Shown here: one piece after another, positions 7,006 through 13,459 of the stretch
Numbering within the stretch: position 1 is the stretch's first letter
How the letters are laid out: the number at the start of each line of letters is the position of its first letter
Assembly (NCBI GenBank): GCA_041749275.1
Contig: JBGTBQ010000140.1
Coordinates: 1-17,486, forward strand
Direction of reading: 5' to 3'
Source of the DNA: JBGTBQ01 sp041749275
Lineage (GTDB): Bacteria; Acidobacteriota; Blastocatellia; Pyrinomonadales; Pyrinomonadaceae
DNA: 17,486 bases
Translations under genes and position numbers: made by a program
Notes under the pieces: model-generated
What the model saw: the letters and a program-made list of their open reading frames with translations, nothing else
Databases searched by the model: none
Told to the model about the DNA's origin: nothing

Positions 7006-8010
7006 ATGAGCCTTTCAGATTCGTCTCCACCTCTCGCCGATACCTCAACCGATGACGCGCGCGTCTCGGTCGTCGTGCCTTCATACAACCACGCGCGCTT
7101 CGTCGAGCGTGCGCTGCGCTCGATCTTCGCGCAGACGCTGCAACCGGCGGAGCTGTTCGTAATTGACGACGGCTCGACGGACTCGTCGCCGCGCATCATC
7201 GAGCGCGTTTTGCGCGACTGCCCTTTCCCCTGCGAGCTTCGCGTGCGCGCGAACCGTGGCTTGTGCGCGACGCTGAACGAGGGGCTGGCGCTCGGCAGCC
7301 GCGGCGAGTTCTTCGCTTACCTCGGCTCGGACGACCTCTGGCTTCCGGATTTTTTGAGCGCACGCATCCAGATGCTCGACGCGAGACCGCGCGCCGTGCT
7401 TGGATACGGCCACGCGTACATCATTGACGGAGAAGACCGCGTCGTTGACGCGACGAGCGATTGGGCAACTTACGCGGACGGCGACGCGCGCGCGATGTTG
7501 CGGAGCACCATTGCGCCGATGAGTCCGACCGTGCTCTACCGGCGCGAGGCGCTGGGGCGGCACGGCTGGCGCGAGTCGGCGCGGCTCGAAGATTACGACC
7601 TTTACCTGCGGCTCGCGGCGGAGGGCGAATTCGCCTTCGACCCGCGCGTGCTTGCGGCATGGCGGCGGCACGAAGAGAACGCCAGCCGGAATCAGCGAAT
7701 GATGCTCGAAGAGCATCTGGCGGCGCAGCAAAGAGTGCTGCCCGCGCAGGGCATCAGCGCGGGCGAGCTGGCGCGGCTTCAGACGCGGATTAAATTCAAC
7801 CGCGCCGAAGATTTTTTGCGAATCGGCGAGAAGCGAGAGGCGCTCCGCTTGATGCGCCGCAACCTCGGCGGCGCAACGTCCATGCGGACACTAGGGCGGA
7901 TGTTATTGCGTCTGCTGGTTCCTTACCGGCTCGTGCGCTGGCGCGCGCAACGTCGCGCAGCAGAGCGATACGGCGAACAGCAAATCAGAAGTCTGAAGTC
8001 TGAAGGATAG
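7006..8010 (+). CDS. Glycosyltransferase family 2
   Basis: 334 residues. The GT-A domain begins with SVVVPSYNHARFVERAL (21-37), followed by FVIDDGSTDSS (51-61), the DxD-like SDD (108-110, YLGSDDLW) that binds metal and nucleotide-sugar, and LEDYDLYLR (194-202) supplying the likely catalytic base. The C-terminal 100 residues are basic and amphipathic, fitting membrane association. It is the first rightward gene after the R-M island and converges on the methyltransferase at 8951. There is no Shine-Dalgarno site before the ATG. Its last codons (RSLKSEG) and its stop are encoded by a heptamer repeat, so the C-terminal tail is repeat-derived. Donor and acceptor sugars are unknown. Confidence 0.9.
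   Translation: MSLSDSSPPLADTSTDDARVSVVVPSYNHARFVERALRSIFAQTLQPAELFVIDDGSTDSSPRIIERVLRDCPFPCELRVRANRGLCATLNEGLALGSRGEFFAYLGSDDLWLPDFLSARIQMLDARPRAVLGYGHAYIIDGEDRVVDATSDWATYADGDARAMLRSTIAPMSPTVLYRREALGRHGWRESARLEDYDLYLRLAAEGEFAFDPRVLAAWRRHEENASRNQRMMLEEHLAAQQRVLPAQGISAGELARLQTRIKFNRAEDFLRIGEKREALRLMRRNLGGATSMRTLGRMLLRLLVPYRLVRWRAQRRAAERYGEQQIRSLKSEG
7988..8010 (+). repeat. Heptamer repeat carrying stop codons, end of GT2 gene
   Basis: GAAGTCT is repeated at 7988-7994 and 7995-8001, then GAAGGAT. On the coding strand this gives TGA (7994), TGA (8001) and TAG (8008) exactly 7 bp apart, so each lies in a different reading frame; the third is the stop that is used. The repeat is thus coding for the last residues of the protein. 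Confidence 0.8.
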
Positions 8011-8030
8011 AAGAAACGCAGGCGTTTCTT
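8011..8030. terminator. Hairpin between convergent genes
   Basis: AAGAAACG (8011-8018) and CGTTTCTT (8023-8030) pair perfectly around a CAGG loop. It begins one base after the GT2 stop and sits before the end of the convergent methyltransferase gene. The T-tract is short, so this is a modest candidate for a bidirectional terminator. Confidence 0.5.
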
Positions 8031-8064
8031 TCATCCCTCATCCCTCATCCCTCATCCTTCATCT
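8031..8064. repeat. TCATCCC heptamer tandem repeat
   Basis: TCATCCC occurs at 8031, 8038 and 8045, with TCATCCT at 8052 and a partial unit at 8059. Read on the minus strand this is TGA every 7 bp in five successive units, so all three frames are closed. The unit at 8052 supplies the stop codon of the methyltransferase gene. Slippage here would change only the last residues. Confidence 0.9.
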
Positions 8065-8951
8065 TTCCCGCTTTCTTCCCTCACGAAACCGAACACGTCC
8101 TGATGCTCGTCCCAACCACGCGCCGCGAAGTAGACTTCGCGCAACCCGCCCGCTCGCTCCACCCGCGCGCGAATCCACGCGGGCGAAGTGAGGGTGACGC
8201 CGCAGGTCTCCGAGATGTCGTAGCTGCCTGCGGGGTAGCCGGCGAAACCGAAACCGCTCCGCTCATACTCGCCGACGACCGCCGGTATCTGCGCGTCCGC
8301 CAACCCGTAATCGAACTCCTTCGTCGGGAGCCTACGCGCGACGTAATCGCCCATCGTCGTGAAGATGAGCAGCGCGCCGGGCGCGAGGTGGCGCTTGAAG
8401 AATTCGAGGAGCGCCGCGATGTCCGTCTGGTTGAGGTGCGTGACAAGCGAGCCGCACCAGATGAGATCGAACGTCGCGCCGAGAGATAGTTGATTGAAGT
8501 CAGGAACGGAGTAAAAAGCCCTCGCGCCGAACGTGCGCGCGCAGAAGTCAACCGCGTCGCGCTGGAGGTCGCAGGCCGTCACCTCCGCGTCGGGGAAACG
8601 CTTGACGAGAAAGCGCAGGACGCGCCCACCGCCCGACGGCAGATCGAGGACGCGGCGCACGTGTGTCAGCCCCGCGCGCCGCATCGCCTCGTCAACGCCG
8701 GCTATCGCCGACAGCCCGACGCGGAAATAGTGCGCGCCATCGCCCGTGTACATGCCGTCGTTGAAGTAGATGCGGTCGCTCACGCGGCCCAGCAACTCGC
8801 GCTCCGGGATCGTCAGCGAAGAGTCCGAGAGCAGGCGCTCTTTCTGCCGCCGCGTCCGCGCGGGTCGCGCGCGCAGGCGGCGGCGCACGTCGCCCAGACG
8901 CCGCCGCAAACCGGGCGGGAGATTCTGTTTTAGCTTTTGCATGGCGTTCAT
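8052..8951 (-). CDS. Class I SAM-dependent methyltransferase
   Basis: 299 residues. A basic N-terminal stretch (about 1-40) rich in arginine is followed by a Rossmann methyltransferase domain: motif I VLDLPSGGGR (101-110), the acidic end of beta-2 in CDLQ (127-130, D128 probably binding ribose hydroxyls), and LIWCGSLVTHL near 163-173. It resembles methyltransferases that modify sugars in polysaccharide loci rather than nucleic-acid enzymes. It is divergent from the wzm-wzt exporter genes 157 bp away and could make a terminal methyl group that stops chain growth; that is inference. The C-terminus and stop lie in the TCATCCC repeat. A second in-frame ATG at codon 4 is an equally good start; neither has a clear ribosome site. 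Confidence 0.85.
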   Translation of the reverse strand: MNAMQKLKQNLPPGLRRRLGDVRRRLRARPARTRRQKERLLSDSSLTIPERELLGRVSDRIYFNDGMYTGDGAHYFRVGLSAIAGVDEAMRRAGLTHVRRVLDLPSGGGRVLRFLVKRFPDAEVTACDLQRDAVDFCARTFGARAFYSVPDFNQLSLGATFDLIWCGSLVTHLNQTDIAALLEFFKRHLAPGALLIFTTMGDYVARRLPTKEFDYGLADAQIPAVVGEYERSGFGFAGYPAGSYDISETCGVTLTSPAWIRARVERAGGLREVYFAARGWDEHQDVFGFVREESGKDEG

Positions 8952-9049
8952 CGTCAGCGGGACAGCGGGCGCGCGATTCTACCAACCCGGAAGCCGCGAA
9001 CGTTAACGCGGAACAGCGCCCATGCCGTGAGCGACGCCGGAAGCCCTCC

Positions 9050-9079
9050 TTGACGCCTCAGTTTCCGCGTGGCTAGACT
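9050..9079 (+). promoter_or_regulatory. Putative sigma-70-type promoter of the export block
   Basis: TTGACG (9050-9055) and TAGACT (9074-9079) are separated by 18 bp, matching the -35 and -10 consensus at 5/6 and 4/6. The predicted transcript would start about 20-25 nt before the permease ATG at 9109. An AAGGG ribosome-binding site (9099-9103) follows, one of the few clear ones in the window. Confidence 0.5.
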
Positions 9080-9108
9080 GGCCCGTTCGGACTGACGCAA
9101 GGGATCGA

Positions 9109-10032
9109 ATGGATTTGAAGACTAGCGAGAGAGCACGCGCCCTCGACACAACCGACGCCCTGCCGGGCGACGCAAGCGCGGACGGAGTGCGCGCCGATGC
9201 GTCGCCTAGTCCCCGCGCGCCGCATGTCGTCATCAAGTCCGAGGAGTCGGGCGTGCAACTCAACCTCGGCGACCTGTGGGCGTATCGAGAGCTGCTCTAC
9301 TTTCTCACCCTGCGCGACATCAAGGTGCGTTACAAGCAGACGCTGCTGGGCGCGACGTGGGTCGTCGTCCAGCCGCTCTTTATGATGCTCATCGTGACGC
9401 TCGTCTTCAACCGCTTCGCGCGCCTCGATGCGGGCGAGATGCCATACCCGCTCTTTGCGTATGCGGGATTGCTGCTGTGGGTCTTCTTCTCGAACGCCGT
9501 CACGAACGGCACCAACAGCCTCACCTCGAACACGAACCTGATTACCAAAGTTTACTTCCCGCGCCTCTTCGTCCCGGCGGCGGCGGTCGGGGCGGGACTG
9601 GTTGACCTCGGCATCGCATCGCTCGTCTTGGCGGCGCTCGCCGCATACTACGGCGTGACGTTGACCATGAACGCGCTGCTGCTTCCGGTCTTCGTCGTGT
9701 TGGCGACGCTGCTCGCGCTCGGCGTCGGCGTGCTCGTCTCGGCGCTGACGGTCAAGTACCGCGACCTCCGGCACGCGCTCCCCTTCGTCATGCAGTTCTG
9801 GATGTTCGCCTCGCCCGTCATCTATCCTTCGTCAATCGTGCCCGAACGATGGCGCTGGATACTGGTCGCCAACCCGCTCGCCGGCATCCTCGAAGGCTTC
9901 CGCGCGGCGCTCACGGGCCGCGCCTTCGATTGGCGCGCGATAGCCGTCTCCGCCCTGATAACGCTCGTGCTCCTCGTCTGCGCCGTCTACGTCTTCCGGC
10001 GCACGGAGGACACTTTCGCCGACGTGATCTGA
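9109..10032 (+). CDS. wzm: ABC-2 polysaccharide export permease (Wzm-like)
   Basis: 307 residues. A hydrophilic N-terminal tail of about 50 residues precedes the conserved start of the ABC-2 domain, YRELLYFLTLRDIKVRYKQT (59-78). About six membrane segments follow (roughly 82-100, 112-130, 153-178, 188-212, 224-240, 275-295). KYRDL (216-220), PVIYP (236-240) and the C-terminal YVFRRTEDTFADVI are typical of O-antigen and teichoic-acid exporters. It forms the membrane channel that moves finished lipid-linked polysaccharide across the inner membrane, powered by Wzt downstream. The start is supported by AAGGG 5 nt upstream and a promoter-like sequence at 9050. Unusually, 224 bp holding a large palindrome separate it from wzt. 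Confidence 0.94.
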   Translation: MDLKTSERARALDTTDALPGDASADGVRADASPSPRAPHVVIKSEESGVQLNLGDLWAYRELLYFLTLRDIKVRYKQTLLGATWVVVQPLFMMLIVTLVFNRFARLDAGEMPYPLFAYAGLLLWVFFSNAVTNGTNSLTSNTNLITKVYFPRLFVPAAAVGAGLVDLGIASLVLAALAAYYGVTLTMNALLLPVFVVLATLLALGVGVLVSALTVKYRDLRHALPFVMQFWMFASPVIYPSSIVPERWRWILVANPLAGILEGFRAALTGRAFDWRAIAVSALITLVLLVCAVYVFRRTEDTFADVI

Positions 10033-10037
10033 AAAGT

Positions 10038-10244
10038 ATTAGCCACAGAGGCACAGAGGCACAGAGAACGAAGAAGGAAAGGAAGAAAGATTGTGTTGAA
10101 GGGAGAGTTGAGTTATCAAAAATGCGGCCCGCGAGTTCTCACCCGCGTCGCCCGCGCGCTGTGGTGTCATGCATCAACTCTCCCTCAACGCAATTCTCTT
10201 CTTTTTGTTATCAATCTCTGTGGCTCTGTGGCTCTGTGGCTAAT
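10038..10244. repeat. 207-bp palindromic element between wzm and wzt
   Basis: The outer arms 10038-10067 and 10215-10244 match as inverted repeats at 28 of 30 positions and are built from CACAGAG/GCACAGAG words. A second, inner pair of arms (around GTTGAAGGGAGAGTTGA near 10093-10110 and its imperfect complement near 10180-10197) extends the palindrome. The element starts 5 bp after the wzm stop and ends 12 bp before the wzt ATG. No transposase or clear target duplication is seen. A third member-like copy lies at 291-380. Confidence 0.88.
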
Positions 10245-10256
10245 CTTCGATACCCG

Positions 10257-11552
10257 ATGAACCCGGTCGTCAAAATCGAGAACGTCAGCAAGCGCTACCT
10301 GATCGGCGGTCTGCACCCCGGCTACATGACCTTCCGCGAGATGCTGGGCGGGCTGGTCGCGGCCCCGTTCCGGCGGCTGCGCGGCGACGCCCGGCGGCAG
10401 GAGGTGTGGGCGCTGAAAGACGTTAACCTCGAAGTCCATCAGGGCGAGTTGGTCGGCGTCATCGGGCACAACGGCGCGGGTAAATCAACGCTTCTGAAAA
10501 TTCTCTCGCGCGTGACGAAGCCGACCAGAGGGCAGGTCGAGCTGCATGGTCGGGTCGGAAGCTTGCTCGAAGTCGGGACGGGTTTTCACCCGGACTTGAC
10601 GGGGCGCGAGAACATCTACCTCTCCGGCGCCATCCTCGGCATGACGCGCGTCGAGATCAACGCCAAGTTTGACGAGATCGTCGCCTTCGCCGAGATCGAG
10701 AAGTTCGTCGAGACGCCGGTCAAGTGGTTCTCTTCGGGGATGTACGTGCGGCTCGCCTTCTCGGTCGCCGCGCACCTCGAACCGGAGATTTTGATAATGG
10801 ACGAAGTGCTCGCGGTCGGCGACGCGGCCTTCCAGCAGAAGTGTCTCGACAAGATGCGCGACATCCGGCGGCAGGGGCGCACGATCTTTTTCGTCTCGCA
10901 CGACATGACCGCCATCACGCGGCTCTCGAAGCGCGTCGTGCTGCTCGAAGGCGGGCGCGTGGTGAGCGACGGCCCGGCGCAGCAGGTCGTCAAAGATTAT
11001 TTGAGTTCAAACTGGATGGCCGGCGCGGAACGCGCGTGGGACGATGAAAGTCAGGCTCCGGGAAACCACGTCGCGCGCCTCCGCCGCGTGCGCGTGCGCG
11101 GCGAGGAGGGGGCGACTCTCACCGCCGCCGACATCCGTCGCCCCGTCGGCATCGAGATCGCTTATCAAGTACTCGAAGAGGGGCACGCGCTCTCGCCCGT
11201 CGTCGAGTTGTACAACGAAGAGGGCACGGAGATTTTCAGCACGCACGACACGAGCGCGGAGTGGCGACGGCGCACGCGCACGCGCGGACGTTACACGAGC
11301 ACGGTCTGGATACCCGGCAACCTTCTGGCCGAAGGGAGCCTCATCGCGCACGTCTCTTTGATGTCGCACCATCCCGCGACCGCGCTCCACGCGCACGCGC
11401 CGAACGCCGTCGCCTTTCAAGTCGTGGACTCGCAGACGGGTGACTCGGCGCGCGGCGACTATGTCGGCCCGATGCCCGGCGTCGTGCGCCCGCTTCTGCG
11501 TTGGACGACCCACGCCGAAGATGCGCCGGGAACGTTGAGGCCGGACGCATGA
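10257..11552 (+). CDS. wzt: ABC polysaccharide export ATPase with C-terminal glycan-binding domain (Wzt-like)
   Basis: 431 residues from ATG 10257. The frame is open much further upstream, but that stretch overlaps wzm and the palindrome, and MNPVVKIENVSKRY is the standard N-terminus. The nucleotide-binding domain shows Walker A GHNGAGKST (70-78), the variant signature FSSGMYVRLAF (158-168) typical of polysaccharide exporters, Walker B ILIMDE (178-183) and the H-loop SHD (214-216). From about residue 265 to 425 a beta-rich Wzt_C-type domain follows, which in E. coli O8/O9a recognises the modified chain end. This suggests chain-end-gated export. It overlaps the next glycosyltransferase by ATGA. 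No ribosome site is seen before its ATG. Confidence 0.94.
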   Translation: MNPVVKIENVSKRYLIGGLHPGYMTFREMLGGLVAAPFRRLRGDARRQEVWALKDVNLEVHQGELVGVIGHNGAGKSTLLKILSRVTKPTRGQVELHGRVGSLLEVGTGFHPDLTGRENIYLSGAILGMTRVEINAKFDEIVAFAEIEKFVETPVKWFSSGMYVRLAFSVAAHLEPEILIMDEVLAVGDAAFQQKCLDKMRDIRRQGRTIFFVSHDMTAITRLSKRVVLLEGGRVVSDGPAQQVVKDYLSSNWMAGAERAWDDESQAPGNHVARLRRVRVRGEEGATLTAADIRRPVGIEIAYQVLEEGHALSPVVELYNEEGTEIFSTHDTSAEWRRRTRTRGRYTSTVWIPGNLLAEGSLIAHVSLMSHHPATALHAHAPNAVAFQVVDSQTGDSARGDYVGPMPGVVRPLLRWTTHAEDAPGTLRPDA

Positions 11553-12856
11553 GTCTTCGCCGCGCTACGGAGAGGCTCCGCGAGGCGCTCCCGCTCTCGA
11601 TGAAGTTCCGGCTGAAGCGTCTCCGCGCGGAGGCTGTCCGCGCCGTCGCTCGTCTCACGATGCGTGCGCGCAACTCCGCCGACCGCGATGGTCCAGAAGG
11701 TGAGCAGCACGCCGACTCTCAGTCGCGCGCGGAACTCGCGTTGAATCACAAGCGCGGCCCCTACGTCTTCGTTTTCGACGATTGCATCCCGACGCCCGAC
11801 CGCGACGCCGGGAGCGCGCGCATGTTCTTCATCCTCAAATCCCTCACCGCATGGAGCCAGCCTGTCTTCTTCCACCTCAGCAAGTCCCTGTGGCCGGAGT
11901 ATGAAAAACTTTTGTGGAAGGAGGGCGTCGAAGTGGTGAGCGCGCTCGACTACCGGCGACTGCTGAAGCGTGCGAAGCCGCACGCCGTCATCCTCAGCCG
12001 TCCGGAGGTGGCCGGGGCGCTGCTCAAGTCAATCCGCCGCGCCGCGCCGGAAGCGAAAATTATTTACGACATGGTTGACGCGCACTTCGTTCGCATGACG
12101 CGCGAGCACCAACTGACGGGTGATGCGGCGACGGCGCGCAGGGCCGAGCGTTACCGTAAAATCGAGACGCGCCTCGCACGCTTGAGCGACCTCGTCTGGT
12201 GCGCTTCGACGGAAGACAGACGGGCCATCGAGCGCGAGACGCCCGGCGTCGCCACCGTCGTCGTCCCGACGATTCACCACCCGCACGACCGCGTCGAGCC
12301 GTTCGACCGGCGCGAACACCTACTTTTTATTGGCAACCTGCGCCACCGCCCGAACGTTGACGGGCTGCTCTATTATCTGCATGAGATTCACCCGCTCGTC
12401 CGTCGCGCGTTGCCGGGCGTCGTGCTCCACGTCGTCGGCCCCGGCGCGCCGCCGGAGATTGAGGATTGTGCTGCCGATGACGTGCTCATTCACGGCTACG
12501 TGCCGGAGGCCGGCCCTCTGTTTCGCGGCTGTCGCGTGATGGTCGCGCCCTTACGTTTCGGCGCGGGCGCGAAGGGGAAGGTCGGCGAGGCGCTCGCTTA
12601 CGGTCTGCCGGTCGTGACCACTTCTATCGGCGCTGAAGGGATGGGGTTCACGGATGGAGATGAACTACTCGTCGCCGACGCGCCCGCGCAGTTCGCCGAT
12701 GCGGTCGCACGCGTTTACCAAGACCGTGAGTTATGGCAGCGACTCTCGGACAGAGGTCATGCGTTCGTCGAAAAACACCTCTCGCCCCGCGCGGTCGGCG
12801 AGATTATTAACGATAGCGTCAGAGGCGATGAAGGTGGGAGGCAAATAGCCGGTTAA
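11549..12856 (+). CDS. Glycosyltransferase family 4, DDxxPTPDRDAGS type
   Basis: 435 residues. The start is the ATG inside the ATGA overlap with wzt, with GAGG 8 nt before it, so translation is probably coupled to the exporter ATPase. The basic first 65 residues may bind membrane. VFVFDDCIPTPDRDAGSARM (73-92) is the opening of a family of GT4 enzymes found in O-antigen and rhamnan loci. The donor half begins near LLFIGNLRHRPN (259-270), and VAPLRFGAGAKGKVGEAL (333-350) plus AYGLPVV is the nucleotide-sugar site. The stop TAA (12854-12856) is the first three bases of the adjoining MITE-like element, so that insertion may define the protein end. Sugar specificity is unknown. Confidence 0.9.
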   Translation: MSLRRATERLREALPLSMKFRLKRLRAEAVRAVARLTMRARNSADRDGPEGEQHADSQSRAELALNHKRGPYVFVFDDCIPTPDRDAGSARMFFILKSLTAWSQPVFFHLSKSLWPEYEKLLWKEGVEVVSALDYRRLLKRAKPHAVILSRPEVAGALLKSIRRAAPEAKIIYDMVDAHFVRMTREHQLTGDAATARRAERYRKIETRLARLSDLVWCASTEDRRAIERETPGVATVVVPTIHHPHDRVEPFDRREHLLFIGNLRHRPNVDGLLYYLHEIHPLVRRALPGVVLHVVGPGAPPEIEDCAADDVLIHGYVPEAGPLFRGCRVMVAPLRFGAGAKGKVGEALAYGLPVVTTSIGAEGMGFTDGDELLVADAPAQFADAVARVYQDRELWQRLSDRGHAFVEKHLSPRAVGEIINDSVRGDEGGRQIAG

Positions 12857-13068
12857 GAGCGTGTCTAAAAAGCAGTGCGCCGTAGCTCCGTGAGGAGCGG
12901 AATGTTTATAGCCCGTGCCCGCCCCCTTTCTCTCTCAAGCCCCGAAGGGGCGACAGACATTTACATGCCGCTCCTCACGGAGCTTCAGCGACCTCATGTC
13001 ACGCGACGGGCTATAAACATTCCGCTCCTCACGGAGCTTCGGCACATGGCTTTTTAGACATGCTCTTA
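12854..13068. mobile_element. MITE-like element, 63-bp terminal inverted repeats
   Basis: Termini 12854-12916 and 13006-13068 are inverted repeats matching at 58 of 63 positions; the outermost 20 bp (taagagcgtgtctaaaaagc) differ by one base. Internally, a short hairpin unit GCTCC-gtga-GGAGC occurs three times (12885, 12970 and 13024, the latter two in opposite orientation to the first), plus a GCCCC/GGGGC hairpin near 12939. The 19-bp word at 12968-12986 recurs exactly at 13022-13040. No coding capacity for a transposase. The ends are TA, which could be a TA target duplication. The left end contributes the stop codon of the upstream gene, and the right end overlaps the next repeat by 3 bp. 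Confidence 0.7.
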
Positions 13069-13206
13069 GATCGGATTTCACTTGGATGTACGGGTCAGAA
13101 CCGCCTGCTTAAGCTTGGCGGGTCTAACGCACGTCAGGCCCGCCAAGCTTAAGCAGGCGGTTCTGACCACACCGCCGTCCGCACACTGATGTGTAAACCG
13201 ATCTAA
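13066..13206. repeat. Long stem-loop element, copy 1
   Basis: Arms 13094-13122 and 13139-13167 are a perfect 29-bp inverted repeat around a 16-nt loop. Outer ends TTAGATCGG (13066) and its complement (ending 13206) form a terminal inverted repeat. The left 43 bp match copy 2 (from 15420) at 39 positions, but the distal stem sequence is different while still perfectly paired. On the minus strand it begins at the stop codon of the small membrane ORF. Confidence 0.88.
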
Positions 13207-13325
13207 CGTCTCCGCCGGTCGAAGAGCCATTGCAGCGCCACCAGCACGATGACAATGGCGACGAACACCGTGGCGTGAAAGCCGACGGTGATCCATGTCT
13301 GTGAATCAATGAGTCCGAGACGCAT
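13203..13325 (-). CDS. Possible small single-span membrane protein (40 aa)
   Basis: An ATG at 13325 opens a 40-codon frame. Residues 1-16 are polar-to-mixed (MRLGLIDSQTWITVGF), about 17-35 form one strongly hydrophobic helix (FVAIVIVLVALQWLF), and the end is FDRRRR, so a membrane span with a cytoplasmic basic tail fits. The stop TAG lies in the end of a stem-loop repeat. It is on the same strand as, and downstream of, the second amidotransferase gene (133-bp gap). No Shine-Dalgarno sequence is present. I do not recognise the family. It may be a true small protein of the locus or a remnant truncated by the repeat. Confidence 0.4.
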   Translation of the reverse strand: MRLGLIDSQTWITVGFHATVFVAIVIVLVALQWLFDRRRR

Positions 13326-13330
13326 CTGGG

Positions 13331-13459
13331 GGAATGCGGAATGCGGGATCAAAAGAAGATGGATGATAGGGAGACGGGGAGATGTTTGACGACGCGGCTG
13401 CTATCGCCCCGTCGCCCCATCTCCCTATCACCCCGTCTCGGTAATCCGCAATCCGCAAT
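13331..13459. repeat. Imperfect palindrome with heptamer ends
   Basis: The left end has GGAATGC twice in tandem (13331-13344), the right end AATCCGC twice (13443-13456), loosely complementary. An inner pair, 13365-13379 and 13415-13429, matches at 14 of 15. The right edge abuts the stop codon of the second amidotransferase (TGA at 13459-13461, whose GA begins the heptamer series on the minus strand). It is a candidate terminator or stability hairpin. Confidence 0.75.

Noticed and set aside
8031..8064. A CRISPR-like array
   Set aside because: The unit is 7 bp and directly tandem with no spacers; no cas genes are present.
9073..9774. A 233-codon minus-strand frame over wzm
   Set aside because: The charged, repetitive product is not protein-like, and the opposite strand carries a complete Wzm permease.
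9849..10256. An upstream extension of the wzt frame
   Set aside because: It overlaps the end of wzm in another frame and passes through the palindrome; the conserved N-terminus begins at 10257.
12875..13057. A 60-codon plus-strand frame inside the MITE-like element
   Set aside because: It consists of the inverted termini and hairpin units, and the product repeats itself (for example LLTEL twice); there is no sign of selection for coding.
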